Shown here: positions 53,802 to 64,000 of the stretch, in pieces | How the letters are laid out: every line of letters begins with the position of its first letter | Numbering within the stretch: position 1 is the first letter of the stretch | Source of the DNA: Enteractinococcus helveticum | Lineage (GTDB): Bacteria > Actinomycetota > Actinomycetes > Actinomycetales > Micrococcaceae | Reading direction: 5' to 3' | Assembly: GCF_001657475.1 (NCBI RefSeq) | Contig: NZ_LXEY01000022.1 | Location: 124,001-188,000, forward strand | DNA: 64,000 bases | Notes under the pieces: model-generated | Databases searched by the model: none | What the model was told of the DNA's origin: nothing | Seen by the model: only the letters and a program-made list of their open reading frames with translations | Position numbers and translations under genes: made by a program

Positions 53802-55600
53802 CGATGTCAACGGAAACCTACGCTGATACCCTGGCCCGCTTATTGCTCGACACCGTCGGGGAATTACCTGCAATATCGTTACCGCTTCGCGAGGCGATAG
53901 GATGGCGGCTTGCCGCTGATTTGTTGACCAAACATCCATCTCCGCGATTCGATAATTCGCAGATGGACGGTTATGGGATCGGTTATGCCAACGTAGCAGG
54001 CGGCCGCTTTCGTGTTGGACCTGATGTCCCAGCGGGAACCGATCCGACAGATATTTATCACTACGGCGTCAACGGGTATGGTCATGACACCGCTGTACCG
54101 ATTATGACGGGCGCAAAAATACCTGAAGATGTCGTTGCGATCATACCGGTCGAACAGGCTGATCCACCTCACTTCGTGGACACCGGTGAGTACGTCTATC
54201 TGCCCTCGGTCGAGGTTGGTACATTCATCCGGAAAACCGGCAGTGACATGCCTGCTGGAACGTTACTAGCCCGACAGAACACACTCGTGGACGCCGCTCT
54301 TGTTGCCGCTGCAGCATCACAAGGAATCGCAGAGCTCACCGTCAAAGCTCGTCCAAAGATTGCCGTCGTCGCTGGTGGCGACGAGGTAGTTGCTGGCAAA
54401 ACCCCCAGACAAGCACAAATCTTTGATGCCAATACCCCGCTTATGCAAGCCTTTGGCACAACGCACGGTATGGAAATCATTGCCACCGGATCTACAACCG
54501 ATGAACTCCGCGATTTCCAATCAGAAATCGATCGGCTGATTCGTGATCATGCGCCAGACATCCTCATCACCTCCGGGGGTATCTCCGAAGGAAAATATGA
54601 GGTCGTGCGTCAGCTTCTTGATCGTTTGGAAGTATCTTGGGTCGGCAAAATTCAACAACAACCCGGTGGCCCACAGGGCTATGGGGTCTATAATCGCACC
54701 CCAATCATTGCCCTGCCAGGTAATCCCATTTCAACTCTGGTTTCACTGCGCATGGTGGTCGTTCCTGCGCTGTGGAAAGCCTTTCGATCCGGTTGGTCAC
54801 CTCTTGCTGTTCAGACCAAGATCAACAGCACGGTAACCGGTATTCGCGGCAAGACCCAATATCGTCGTGGCACCGTGGGATTACAAGGTGCAGATCTCGT
54901 GACACAACTCCAGGGTGAAGCCGGCTCGCATCTACTGGCTCAAGCAGTCGGTTCAAACGCACTACTAGAAATCCCGCCCCTGTCGAGATTTAAACCGGGC
55001 CAAACCGTTACTGCACATCTGTTTGCCGATGCAACATTCGACGTCGCCGTCAAACCTTTGCCACATCTGAAACCTCAACCCGTAGTGGATCGCAGCTCTA
55101 CTGCTGACGGTCAAGGCAAAACCGCTCAAGTGATCATCGCATCCACTCGAGCGGCTGCAGGAACGTATGAAGATGAGGCCGGCCCCCAACTGGTCCAATG
55201 GCTGCGTTCTAAAGGCTATGTCACACCAAATGCATTGGTTGTCGCTGACCACGACCTGGCCAACACCATGACACAGCTGATGGCTGAGGACCAAGAAGCT
55301 TTGCCCGATCTACTCATTACCAGCGGTGGCACGGGAATTTCTCCAACGGATCAGACCGTAGATGTGATTGGCGAGATCCTTGACGTTCAACTGCCACATG
55401 TGATGACGGCAATCCTGCTGGAAGGTCTGCGGCATACGCCGCACGCTGCACTTTCCCGTGGCATCGCCGGGGTAGTAGGCCACACATTCGTTGCGACCTT
55501 ACCCGGCTCATTAGGTGGAGTCCGAGACGGGATGACGGTGTTAGATGACATCGTGGACCACATTGTCGAACAGATCCGCGGTCAAGACCATCAACGATGA
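53798..55600 (+). CDS. MoeA-Mog fusion: molybdopterin molybdenumtransferase with C-terminal adenylyltransferase domain
   Basis: 600 aa. Residues about 1-425 are MoeA, which inserts molybdate into adenylated molybdopterin (QMDGYG, MTGAKIPEDVVAIIPVEQ, TSGGISEGKYE, ALPGNPIST). After a linker of about 20 residues, residues 445-600 are a MogA/MoaB domain that adenylates molybdopterin (VIIASTRAAAGTYEDEAGP, TSGGTGISPTDQT, LPGSLGGVRDGM). Order E-then-G is the same as in plant Cnx1 and the reverse of gephyrin. Both steps in one chain allow passage of the intermediate. GGGAG precedes the GTG start. Confidence 0.93.
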   Translation: MTMSTETYADTLARLLLDTVGELPAISLPLREAIGWRLAADLLTKHPSPRFDNSQMDGYGIGYANVAGGRFRVGPDVPAGTDPTDIYHYGVNGYGHDTAVPIMTGAKIPEDVVAIIPVEQADPPHFVDTGEYVYLPSVEVGTFIRKTGSDMPAGTLLARQNTLVDAALVAAAASQGIAELTVKARPKIAVVAGGDEVVAGKTPRQAQIFDANTPLMQAFGTTHGMEIIATGSTTDELRDFQSEIDRLIRDHAPDILITSGGISEGKYEVVRQLLDRLEVSWVGKIQQQPGGPQGYGVYNRTPIIALPGNPISTLVSLRMVVVPALWKAFRSGWSPLAVQTKINSTVTGIRGKTQYRRGTVGLQGADLVTQLQGEAGSHLLAQAVGSNALLEIPPLSRFKPGQTVTAHLFADATFDVAVKPLPHLKPQPVVDRSSTADGQGKTAQVIIASTRAAAGTYEDEAGPQLVQWLRSKGYVTPNALVVADHDLANTMTQLMAEDQEALPDLLITSGGTGISPTDQTVDVIGEILDVQLPHVMTAILLEGLRHTPHAALSRGIAGVVGHTFVATLPGSLGGVRDGMTVLDDIVDHIVEQIRGQDHQR

Positions 55601-55684
55601 AGAAACTCACTTCGGAGCTCCACACGATGAGGCGATGACCCGGCATGGTTCAACTGCATGTTCTTACTGGCTATCGGCATGGAG

Positions 55685-57025
55685 CTAGGCACTGACTGCG
55701 CTGCGCATTGCCTGCAGCGTTGCATAGGCGACTTCGACACCTTTCACATCGGCATGGTCATTGATGAAGCGATCAGCTTGCAGGTTATACACCTGCCCGG
55801 GTGAGAACTTATACGGTGTAGCTGTGTCCCAATCTCGTAAGAATACTTCGGTGGTGTTAACTTCAGGGGTGTGTTGGGCACCGTTTCGTCCCATGCCGCC
55901 GTACGGGTCGTTCTTATCACCCAGTGCAGCGGCATTATCGCGTGCAATGCGAGAGGCCAGAGGATAAGCAATCCCCAGAGCCCGGTCGTTTTTCGTATGG
56001 GTAATGATAATGGGCCCGGTAGCCCGTCTGTCTTGGACCACGGTGCGGAAAGCGCCGTCATGTTTCTCATCAAATTTTTCTGCAAAACCGTTATGCGAAA
56101 AGGCCGCCTGAAGTAACGACAATGACACCGGGGCTTTGCCCGGGGCCATTTGCGCGACTGCTGAGACCACGGCGCGGGCTCCAAAGCTGTGACCGATGAG
56201 ATGAATAGGCAGCTGCGGGCACCGTTGACGAACCAGCTCAAGCGTCTGGGCCAGCCCATTTCGACCGACCAGGCCAGCACGAGATTTCATTTGATAATAC
56301 GTCGCATAATTCGCGATGCGAACCGCCGCTGTTTTAATCTTGGACCAGCCGCCACCAAGAAACGCGGCACCACCTTCCTCACGGAAATCTGTTGTACCGA
56401 CTCCGCCGGCTGATCGACTGCCTGGACCCGAATCGATTATTCCCACAGGATCACCAAAGCGCTCAAAGAGTTCCTCCGGTTCCAATTCAAAAAACTCCCG
56501 AGACGCATCGTCCTCGTGTGCTTCAGCAGGGTTCAATGCAGCCCGGATATGCAAGACGAATTCCCGACGTGCCTGTTCGGAGTCCTCCAGCTGAGCGACT
56601 AACCCCATGGCGTGGTTGATGTCATTGGACCACACGGGCTCCGTTGACTCAGGGCCGTGATCACCCAGCAGATATGGGTCCTGCTTCAGCGCTTGCAGAC
56701 TCAGTTGGACCTCGTCACTTTCGGAGAGGCCGACGGCTCCACCACCGGCAATGAGATCCTCGGCAGCGAATTTCTTACTGGGCCAGAACACCTGCAACAC
56801 CATGGTTCGAGGCAGTATTTTCGACGCAGCAGAATCGACCCGACGAAGACTGGCCAACCATTCGTTGTAGAGCTGTCGTGCTTCCTCCATGTTGTTATTC
56901 CACCCGTGGGTCAAAACTAACAGTGACGACGCATCACCACACGCCGTCAGCAGGGCTTCGAGACGATCGGGGTTGTAGATCTCCCCGAGCTTGGTGTATT
57001 CGACATCGTATGTTTGGCCGGTCAT
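55685..57025 (-). CDS. Alpha/beta hydrolase (serine esterase/lipase-like) paired with a subtilase
   Basis: 446 aa, no signal peptide. Alpha/beta hydrolase fold: oxyanion-loop HGW (40-42) in VLTHGWNNNMEEAR, a VFWPSKKFAAEDLI segment known from uncharacterised bacterial hydrolases, and the nucleophile elbow GHSFG with Ser280. Likely acid Asp347 in HTKNDRALG; the histidine is not certain. A 150-residue insertion (about 95-245), acidic in its first part, sits between strand and nucleophile and could be a lid or a protease-accessible linker. Start ATG 57025, eight bases behind the subtilase stop; its AGGAG ribosome-binding site overlaps that stop codon, so the two are translated together. Confidence 0.8.
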   Translation of the reverse strand: MTGQTYDVEYTKLGEIYNPDRLEALLTACGDASSLLVLTHGWNNNMEEARQLYNEWLASLRRVDSAASKILPRTMVLQVFWPSKKFAAEDLIAGGGAVGLSESDEVQLSLQALKQDPYLLGDHGPESTEPVWSNDINHAMGLVAQLEDSEQARREFVLHIRAALNPAEAHEDDASREFFELEPEELFERFGDPVGIIDSGPGSRSAGGVGTTDFREEGGAAFLGGGWSKIKTAAVRIANYATYYQMKSRAGLVGRNGLAQTLELVRQRCPQLPIHLIGHSFGARAVVSAVAQMAPGKAPVSLSLLQAAFSHNGFAEKFDEKHDGAFRTVVQDRRATGPIIITHTKNDRALGIAYPLASRIARDNAAALGDKNDPYGGMGRNGAQHTPEVNTTEVFLRDWDTATPYKFSPGQVYNLQADRFINDHADVKGVEVAYATLQAMRSAVSA

Positions 57026-57033
57026 GGTGACTC

Positions 57034-58809
57034 CTACACAGACTGAATCGCTTTCATTACATCGACGAGACCGTGACCCTCAAAGTAGCGTTCTCGTCCC
57101 AACGGCATGGCGCTGTCTAAAAAGATCCGCTTCACTTCTGCTGGTTGACCAATAAATTCGCGTCGTATTGAAAGAAATGCGGCAATAGCACCTGAGACAT
57201 GCGGCGCTGCCATGCTGGTGCCGCTGTCATCGATATAGCAAGCACGATCAGCGATGCTGTCCGCACTGCTACTGGCCGAATCATCCGGCGAACTGCTGTG
57301 CTGACTTTGCTGAGCAATCTGATCGAGCGCCTCAGTTTTCTTTTGGCCTGCTGCACACGAAAGGATGCGCTCGCCAGGAGCCACGAGGTCAGGTTTCGGT
57401 CGGCCGTCACCGGTGGGTCCTTTCGAGGAAAAATATGAAATCCCAAAGGTGTGGGGAGCGTCTCTATGCGTTGAGCCCACGGTGATCGCGGCTTCTGCAT
57501 TGCCTGGATCATTGATCGAATTGGCCAAACCGACCCGAGTGGTTCGACTACTGGCACTAATCGTGGCATATCCAGTATTGCCTGCAGCTGCCACGACGAC
57601 CACACCGGTCTGGACTAAGCGATTGACCTCCACGCATAGCGGGCTCTGTCCGCAAGCAAACATTTCAGCGTCAAATTCATAGCCCACGCTGAGATTGACC
57701 CCGTGGACACGCAGCTCTTTTGGGTTATCGTTGAGTTCTTCTCGAATGTATTCCAACGCTCGAATGATATTGCTGGAGCGTCCTTGCCCCTGACCATCTA
57801 ATACCCGCAAGCTGACTAAACGAGCCCGGGGCGCAACCCCGTGCAGACGTCGTTGCTCTTGGTCACCTGACAGGGGACGGGCACGTGTGACAGTCTGACG
57901 TTGTGGTGTGTTTTCCAATTGTTCCCCGGGTGCCATCATCACTTCGTGATGTAAGACCACAGCGGAACCGTCGGATGGTGCTTGACCAGCGATGATACCG
58001 GCTACGTGAGTGCCGTGCCCCATAGTATCAATCAGTGCATTTTCACGATGGAGGGCAATGCGCCGCTTGCGTTCAGTTTGCGACAGCGCAGCTCCATCGA
58101 TCAGTTGTTCGTCGGGATCGTCTAAACGTTGGCCGTTGATAGGAATGAAGCATCGATGCAGCCCCTGGACCGATGGGTCGTATAGAACATGGTCGGGTGC
58201 AGTACCAAAATGCGGATGTGTCCCATCCACCCCGGAGTCGATCACTGCCCAGGTGATCCCCTCGCCGCTTGCTTCGAAGGTTCGCAAAGCCGCATCGGCC
58301 TTGATCGTCGAGATCGAGTGTGTAATGTGAGCCTGGACGGGAAAGTCTGGCCAGAGTTTGTACATAGTCCGGAAACGAAACGCCCCGATCGGCATGGAGT
58401 CGGTATTTTCCGACTGGGACGCTCGTGCGCGTTGGGCAGCTTGACGTTCGTCGGCAGCAACGAGGGTCTTCCACTGTGGCATGGTCATTTCACACCGAAA
58501 ATATGTCTTAGAAATTCTGGTGATTCCCCAGGGTGGATCTTCAGCGAGATCCGACAGATGCTGCTCTGCTGGCTCAACAATAATCGTTCGAAAAAGTTCT
58601 GCAAAGGCTTTTGCTGCCTCGGCCAGCCCATCAACGTATTGGACATTTAGCTCGATGAGATAGGGACCGTAGTCCTCTTCGTTAGTCCCAAGCCCCCACA
58701 GGGCACGCTTTTCTGGATTTTCCAGCTCAGGTGGAGCTGTCTGCCGGGCCATCCGCTCGGCTCGAAACTCATCGTCCGGCATTCCTGCCGGGTTATCCCG
58801 GGGCTCCAT
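57034..58809 (-). CDS. Cytoplasmic S8 subtilisin-like protease
   Basis: 591 aa with an intact triad: Asp191 (VIDSGVDGTHP), His265 (GHGTHVAGII), Asn411 oxyanion (AAAGNTG) and Ser532 (SGTSMAAPHVSG). No signal peptide or transmembrane helix. The first 180 residues contain an I9-like prodomain (YLIELNVQYVDGLAEA ... TYFRCEMTMPQWKTL) directly leading into the catalytic domain. Insertions at about 204-260, 280-325 and a Ser-rich loop at 485-525 are longer than in ordinary subtilisins. It is first in a two-gene operon with the hydrolase. A TATAAA box 9 nt before the ATG and the lack of a ribosome-binding site suggest a leaderless mRNA. Confidence 0.88.
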   Translation of the reverse strand: MEPRDNPAGMPDDEFRAERMARQTAPPELENPEKRALWGLGTNEEDYGPYLIELNVQYVDGLAEAAKAFAELFRTIIVEPAEQHLSDLAEDPPWGITRISKTYFRCEMTMPQWKTLVAADERQAAQRARASQSENTDSMPIGAFRFRTMYKLWPDFPVQAHITHSISTIKADAALRTFEASGEGITWAVIDSGVDGTHPHFGTAPDHVLYDPSVQGLHRCFIPINGQRLDDPDEQLIDGAALSQTERKRRIALHRENALIDTMGHGTHVAGIIAGQAPSDGSAVVLHHEVMMAPGEQLENTPQRQTVTRARPLSGDQEQRRLHGVAPRARLVSLRVLDGQGQGRSSNIIRALEYIREELNDNPKELRVHGVNLSVGYEFDAEMFACGQSPLCVEVNRLVQTGVVVVAAAGNTGYATISASSRTTRVGLANSINDPGNAEAAITVGSTHRDAPHTFGISYFSSKGPTGDGRPKPDLVAPGERILSCAAGQKKTEALDQIAQQSQHSSSPDDSASSSADSIADRACYIDDSGTSMAAPHVSGAIAAFLSIRREFIGQPAEVKRIFLDSAMPLGRERYFEGHGLVDVMKAIQSV

Positions 58810-58817
58810 ACCGCAAT

Positions 58818-58823
58818 TTTATA
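58818..58823 (-). promoter_or_regulatory. -10 box of the subtilase-hydrolase operon (leaderless start)
   Basis: TATAAA on the minus strand, 9 nt before the ATG at 58809. Transcription would begin almost at the start codon. No good -35 is visible. Confidence 0.45.
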
Positions 58824-59127
58824 ATCGGAAGTTGACTTGGCCTACAGCATAATGAGTTCACTTGGGTGTTCAGCAAGATCCGGGGCGCAAGCGGTGCAGA
58901 AACGGTGTCCTACAGGTGGAGTTTTTATCGCCGTATGGCTCAGCGTTCCATATGCTGGTCTGGTACAAACAGACTTATACGATCGAAAAAGAATCTCGTT
59001 TGCATTTCGCAAGGAAGAACTCGTCGCCCTGCCAAGGCGTGATGGGCTCCGACGGGAGTTTGTGGAACAAAACTGCGACCCGCGTCACGCCCGAAAGCGA
59101 AATTGTAAATAACTTGAGGGCGCCTAC

Positions 59128-59157
59128 TGGACAAAAGGGGTCAAGTCAAGCTATGCT
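59128..59157 (+). promoter_or_regulatory. Candidate rpoBC promoter
   Basis: TGGACA (59128-59133) and TATGCT (59152-59157) with an 18-bp spacer; the best -35/-10 pair in the rpoB upstream region. Confidence 0.5.
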
Positions 59158-59360
59158 GATTCTTTGCGTATCCCTGTCTTCAGGTCGTTTTGGTGTTCCC
59201 GGCTGACCGTCGGGTTCACCATCTCCACAGGATCATACACAAGAGCGGCTTGACCTTCATATAGCGGTGGGTCCCGTGTCTTTGTCTCGTGGCGTACTTG
59301 ATTAGATGCTCGGGCACTACGCGTCTATAGATACTTGGAAGGTCTGTGAAAGGATCGCTG

Positions 59361-62300
59361 TTGGTCGCTTCTAGCACCTCTGAAAACACAACCGCTACAA
59401 ACTATCGACACGGCGCTTCAGCCGGTCGTGTTTCTTTTGCAAAGATTGCTGAACCACTTGATGTGCCCAATCTTCTTGCTCTGCAGACGGAATCTTTTGA
59501 CCGTCTTGTTGGCAATGAGCGCTGGGCTGCGCAGGTCGCACGTGCACAAGAAATTGGCGATGATTCGGTAGTTACGACTTCAGGTTTCGGAGAGATTTTT
59601 GACGAAATCTCACCGATCGAAGATTACCAGGGCACGATGTCTCTGTCGTTCTCCGACCCAGAGTTCTCGGACCCGAAGATGGACGCTGAGGAAGCCAAGG
59701 AACGTGACGCTTCCTACGCGGCTCCGCTGTATGTCAAGGCCGAGTTCATGAACTACAACACCGGCGAAATTAAACAGCAGACCGTCTTTATGGGTGACTT
59801 CCCGTTGATGACCGATGAAGGTACCTTCATCATCAATGGTACCGAGCGCGTCGTCGTTTCCCAGCTGGTCCGTTCCCCGGGCGCTTACTTTGAACGCACT
59901 CCAGATAAGACCACTGACAAAGATATTTACACCGCCCGCATCATTCCATCACGCGGTGCCTGGTTCGAGCTGGAAATTGACCGCCGTGATCAGGTTTCGG
60001 TTCGTTTGGACCGTCGTCGTAAACAACCTGTCACCGTGCTGCTCAAGGCTCTGGGCTGGACCGAAGCTCGCATTCGCGAAGAATTCGGCCAGTATGATTC
60101 CATGATGCTGACCCTGGAAAAAGACGGCATTGCCGACCAGGCTGAAGCACTCAAAGATATTTACCGCAAACTGCGTCCGGGCGAACCAGTCTCGGTAGAT
60201 TCCGCGCAGAACCTGCTGGCAAACCTGTACTTCACCGAGCGTCGTTACGACCTTGCCAAGGTCGGTCGTTACAAACTCAACCGTAAACTCGGCGTCGATG
60301 CTCCACTTGGCGACCCAGCCTCCCTGGTGCTCACCGAAGAAGACGTTACCCAGATGGTGCACTTCATCGCGGCACTGCACAATGGTGACTCCAAGATCAA
60401 GGGCACCCGTAAAGGCCAAGAAGTTGACGTTCCGGTAGAGGTCGATGACATTGACCACTTCGGTAACCGTCGTATCCGTGCGGTTGGCGAACTGATCGAA
60501 AACCAGATCCGTACCGGTTTGTCCCGTATGGAACGCGTGGTTCGCGAACGCATGACCACCCAGGACGTCGAGGCCATTACGCCCCAGACCCTGATCAACA
60601 TCCGTCCGGTCGTTGCGGCCATTCGCGAGTTCTTCGGAACATCGCAGCTGTCGCAGTTCATGGACCAGGGCAACCCGCTGGCTGGTCTGACCCACAAACG
60701 TCGCTTGTCCGCACTTGGCCCAGGTGGCCTATCGCGTGACCGCGCCGGTATGGAAGTCCGTGACGTGCACCCATCGCACTACGGTCGTATGTGTCCAATT
60801 GAAACCCCAGAAGGTCCAAACATTGGGCTGATCGGTTCGATGGCAACTTACGGTCGCATCAACGCGTTCGGGTTCATCGAGACCCCGTACCGCAAGGTTG
60901 TTGACGGTCGCGTCACCGATACCGTTGAATACCTCACCGCTGATGACGAACTGCACGTCCAGATCGCTCAGGCCAACGCTGTACTGCACGACGACGGCAC
61001 CTTCGCCGAAGAATTCGTCCTGTCACGTCAGCGCGGAGGTGACGGTGAGCCAGTGCTCGCCGACCCGTTCGATGTCGATTACATGGACGTTTCGCCACGC
61101 CAGATGGTGTCAGCTGCAACCGCGTTGATTCCATTCCTCGAACACGACGATGCCAACCGCGCGCTGATGGGTGCCAACATGCAGCGTCAGGCTGTGCCGT
61201 TGGTTCAGTCGGAAGCCCCACTGGTTGGTACCGGTATGGAAAAACCGATTGCTATCGACGCCGGTGACTCCGTCATTGCGCAGAAACCAGGTGTTGTTAC
61301 CGAGGTAGCTGCCGACATGGTGACCGTTATGGAAGATGAAGGCACCACCCGTCACTACCCAATTGCCAAATTCGAGCGCTCCAACCAGGGCAACGCTTAC
61401 AACCAGGTTGTTCGCGTATCCGAAGGTGCGCGAGTCGAATACGGCTCGGTTCTGGCCGACGGTCCTTCGACCGACAACGGTGAACTCGCACTTGGAAAGA
61501 ACCTCCTGGTGGCCTTCATGCCATGGGAAGGTCTGAACTTCGAAGACGCGATCATCGTCTCCCAGCGCATGGTCTCCGATGACGTCTTGACCTCAATTCA
61601 CATCGAAGAATACGAAGTCGATGCTCGTGACACCAAACTTGGTGCCGAAGAAATCACTCGCGACATTCCAAACGTCTCGGAAGAAGTTCTGGCCCAGCTT
61701 GACGAACGCGGCATCATCCACATCGGTGCTGAGGTCGAATCCGGTGACATCCTCGTCGGTCGTGTGACCCCGAAGGGTGAAACCGAACTCACCCCAGAAG
61801 AACGCCTCCTGCGTGCCATCTTCGGTGAAAAATCCAAGGAAGTCCGTGATACCTCGCTGAAGGTCCCACACGGTGAATCCGGAACCGTTATTGGTGTTCG
61901 CATCTTCGACCGCGACGAAGACGACGATCTGCCAGCAGGTGTCAACCAGCTGGTCCGCGTCTATGTTGCCCAGAAACGTAAGATCACCGACGGTGACAAG
62001 ATGGCCGGCCGCCACGGGAACAAGGGTGTTATCGCCAAGATCCTGCCGGTTGAAGACATGCCATTCCTCGCCGACGGTACCCCGGTCGATATGATCCTGA
62101 ACCCACTGGGTGTGCCAGGACGTATGAACCTGGGCCAGGTTATGGAACTACACCTCGGCTGGGCTGCTGCCAACGGTTGGAAGATCGAAGGTGAACCAGA
62201 CTTCCTGAAGAAGCTGCCAAACCTGCCGCGTGAAACCGGCCCGGTCAACGTCGCCACTCCAGTCTTCGACGGCGCCGAAGCCGAAGAAGTCACCGGTCTG

Positions 62301-62867
62301 CTTGGTCACGTCCACCCGACCCGCGACGGCGAACGCCTGATGGGCACCAACGGTAAAGCCCAGCTATTTGACGGACGTTCTGGCGAACCATTCCCAGAAC
62401 ACGTCTCGGTTGGCTACATGTACATGCTGAAACTGCACCACTTGGTTGACGATAAGATTCACGCTCGTTCAACCGGACCGTACTCGATGATTACCCAGCA
62501 GCCGCTGGGTGGTAAAGCACAGTTCGGTGGTCAGCGCTTTGGTGAAATGGAAGTGTGGGCACTGGAAGCATACGGTGCCGCGTATACCCTGCAGGAACTC
62601 CTGACCCATAAATCTGACGACGTCCACGGCCGTGTTAAGGTCTACGAGGCCATCGTCAAGGGTGAGAACATTCCAGAACCAGGCGTTCCAGAATCCTTCA
62701 AAGTCCTGATCAAAGAAATGCAGTCCCTGTGCCTGAATGTGGAAGTCCTTTCCGCAGACGGCCGGAATATCGAAATGCGTGACTCGGATGAAGATTCATT
62801 CCGTGCTGCTGAAGAACTAGGCATCGACCTCTCCCGTGCTGAACCCAGCTCGGTAGAAGAAGTCTAA
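59361..62867 (+). CDS. rpoB: RNA polymerase beta subunit
   Basis: About 1168 aa. I chose TTG 59361 because AAAGGA sits six bases upstream and related RpoB proteins begin VASSTS; GTG 59346 would add five residues. Conserved regions are complete: [32 protein letters not shown] is the rifampicin-pocket region (wild-type-like, with the Gln-Leu-Ser-Gln-Phe-Met-Asp core), MAGRHGNKG and the C-terminal [26 protein letters not shown]. The rpoC gene follows after 56 nt. Confidence 0.97.
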   Translation: MVASSTSENTTATNYRHGASAGRVSFAKIAEPLDVPNLLALQTESFDRLVGNERWAAQVARAQEIGDDSVVTTSGFGEIFDEISPIEDYQGTMSLSFSDPEFSDPKMDAEEAKERDASYAAPLYVKAEFMNYNTGEIKQQTVFMGDFPLMTDEGTFIINGTERVVVSQLVRSPGAYFERTPDKTTDKDIYTARIIPSRGAWFELEIDRRDQVSVRLDRRRKQPVTVLLKALGWTEARIREEFGQYDSMMLTLEKDGIADQAEALKDIYRKLRPGEPVSVDSAQNLLANLYFTERRYDLAKVGRYKLNRKLGVDAPLGDPASLVLTEEDVTQMVHFIAALHNGDSKIKGTRKGQEVDVPVEVDDIDHFGNRRIRAVGELIENQIRTGLSRMERVVRERMTTQDVEAITPQTLINIRPVVAAIREFFGTSQLSQFMDQGNPLAGLTHKRRLSALGPGGLSRDRAGMEVRDVHPSHYGRMCPIETPEGPNIGLIGSMATYGRINAFGFIETPYRKVVDGRVTDTVEYLTADDELHVQIAQANAVLHDDGTFAEEFVLSRQRGGDGEPVLADPFDVDYMDVSPRQMVSAATALIPFLEHDDANRALMGANMQRQAVPLVQSEAPLVGTGMEKPIAIDAGDSVIAQKPGVVTEVAADMVTVMEDEGTTRHYPIAKFERSNQGNAYNQVVRVSEGARVEYGSVLADGPSTDNGELALGKNLLVAFMPWEGLNFEDAIIVSQRMVSDDVLTSIHIEEYEVDARDTKLGAEEITRDIPNVSEEVLAQLDERGIIHIGAEVESGDILVGRVTPKGETELTPEERLLRAIFGEKSKEVRDTSLKVPHGESGTVIGVRIFDRDEDDDLPAGVNQLVRVYVAQKRKITDGDKMAGRHGNKGVIAKILPVEDMPFLADGTPVDMILNPLGVPGRMNLGQVMELHLGWAAANGWKIEGEPDFLKKLPNLPRETGPVNVATPVFDGAEAEEVTGLLGHVHPTRDGERLMGTNGKAQLFDGRSGEPFPEHVSVGYMYMLKLHHLVDDKIHARSTGPYSMITQQPLGGKAQFGGQRFGEMEVWALEAYGAAYTLQELLTHKSDDVHGRVKVYEAIVKGENIPEPGVPESFKVLIKEMQSLCLNVEVLSADGRNIEMRDSDEDSFRAAEELGIDLSRAEPSSVEEV

Positions 62868-62923
62868 GTTCACAACACAAATCAGTCTTTCATCCATTTT
62901 TAGAACCAGGAGTTCATAGGACA

Positions 62924-64000
<1,077 letters not shown>

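Larger units (their letters stand above)
58810..59360. other. rpoB upstream region and leader
   Basis: About 550 bases without a convincing gene between the divergent subtilase and rpoB. Open stretches on the plus strand (58837-59112, 58862-59206) have no domain and run over the presumed rpoB promoter. The promoter at 59128-59157 would give a leader of about 190-200 nt. Confidence 0.5.

Noticed and set aside
58862-59206. 114-codon open frame upstream of rpoB
   Set aside because: It overlaps the likely rpoB promoter and ends in the leader; composition and sequence show no family, so it is probably chance.

Overview
The window looks like a chromosome segment from a high-GC Gram-positive bacterium of the order Micrococcales, probably a Micrococcaceae relative such as Enteractinococcus or Yaniella (the genus is a guess). 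The reasons are a mycothiol synthase gene, actinobacterial HadA/HadB-type hot-dog dehydratases beside murB, NusG with a long acidic N-terminus, RpoB beginning VASSTS, and many GTG/TTG starts. I recognise no insertion sequence, prophage or CRISPR array.

Bases 1-14.3 kb are an osmolyte and one-carbon region. The end of one heterotetrameric sarcosine oxidase operon (soxA 3' part, soxG) runs into serine dehydratase sdaA. A full second operon (soxBDAG) lies at 9.1-14.2 kb. Together they would turn sarcosine into glycine plus a methylene-tetrahydrofolate unit, and serine into pyruvate. Between the two copies are a broken dihydrofolate-reductase-like gene, a complete methionine ABC importer (metNIQ), and about 1 kb of decayed DNA ending in a truncated metal ABC permease.

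Bases 14.3-17.8 kb hold RNA ligase rtcB, a small membrane protein, two MaoC-type hydratase subunits and murB. Bases 17.9-25.5 kb carry a YhgE/Pip membrane protein divergent from its probable TetR regulator (with a clear operator), an IclR regulator convergent with an MHS-family symporter (with a clear promoter/operator), and small enzymes and membrane proteins. Bases 25.5-34.6 kb hold asd, folA-thyA, two acetyltransferases, a MutT1-like Nudix/phosphatase protein with a changed catalytic residue, mshD, a nitrobindin-like protein and ygfZ.

Bases 34.6-44.0 kb hold a YkvI-family transporter, the ectoine importer ehuBCDA, panD, a molybdate importer modABC with its own HTH-Mop regulator (a perfect 18-bp palindrome covers the regulator's start codon), and an aspartate aminotransferase.

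Bases 44.2-64 kb follow the classical order tRNA-Trp, secE, nusG, rplK, rplA, rplJ, rplL, rpoB, rpoC, but the series is interrupted twice. A DUF4352-like lipid-anchored or membrane protein and a two-component system lie between rplA and rplJ. A phosphatase, molybdenum-cofactor genes (moaA, moaC and a moeA-mog fusion) and a cytoplasmic subtilase/serine-hydrolase pair lie between rplL and rpoB. That protease-hydrolase pair is the best candidate here for an undescribed system. Molybdate uptake, Moco synthesis and the Mop regulator form one functional theme. Sarcosine oxidases, ectoine uptake and sdaA form another: living on and with compatible solutes.
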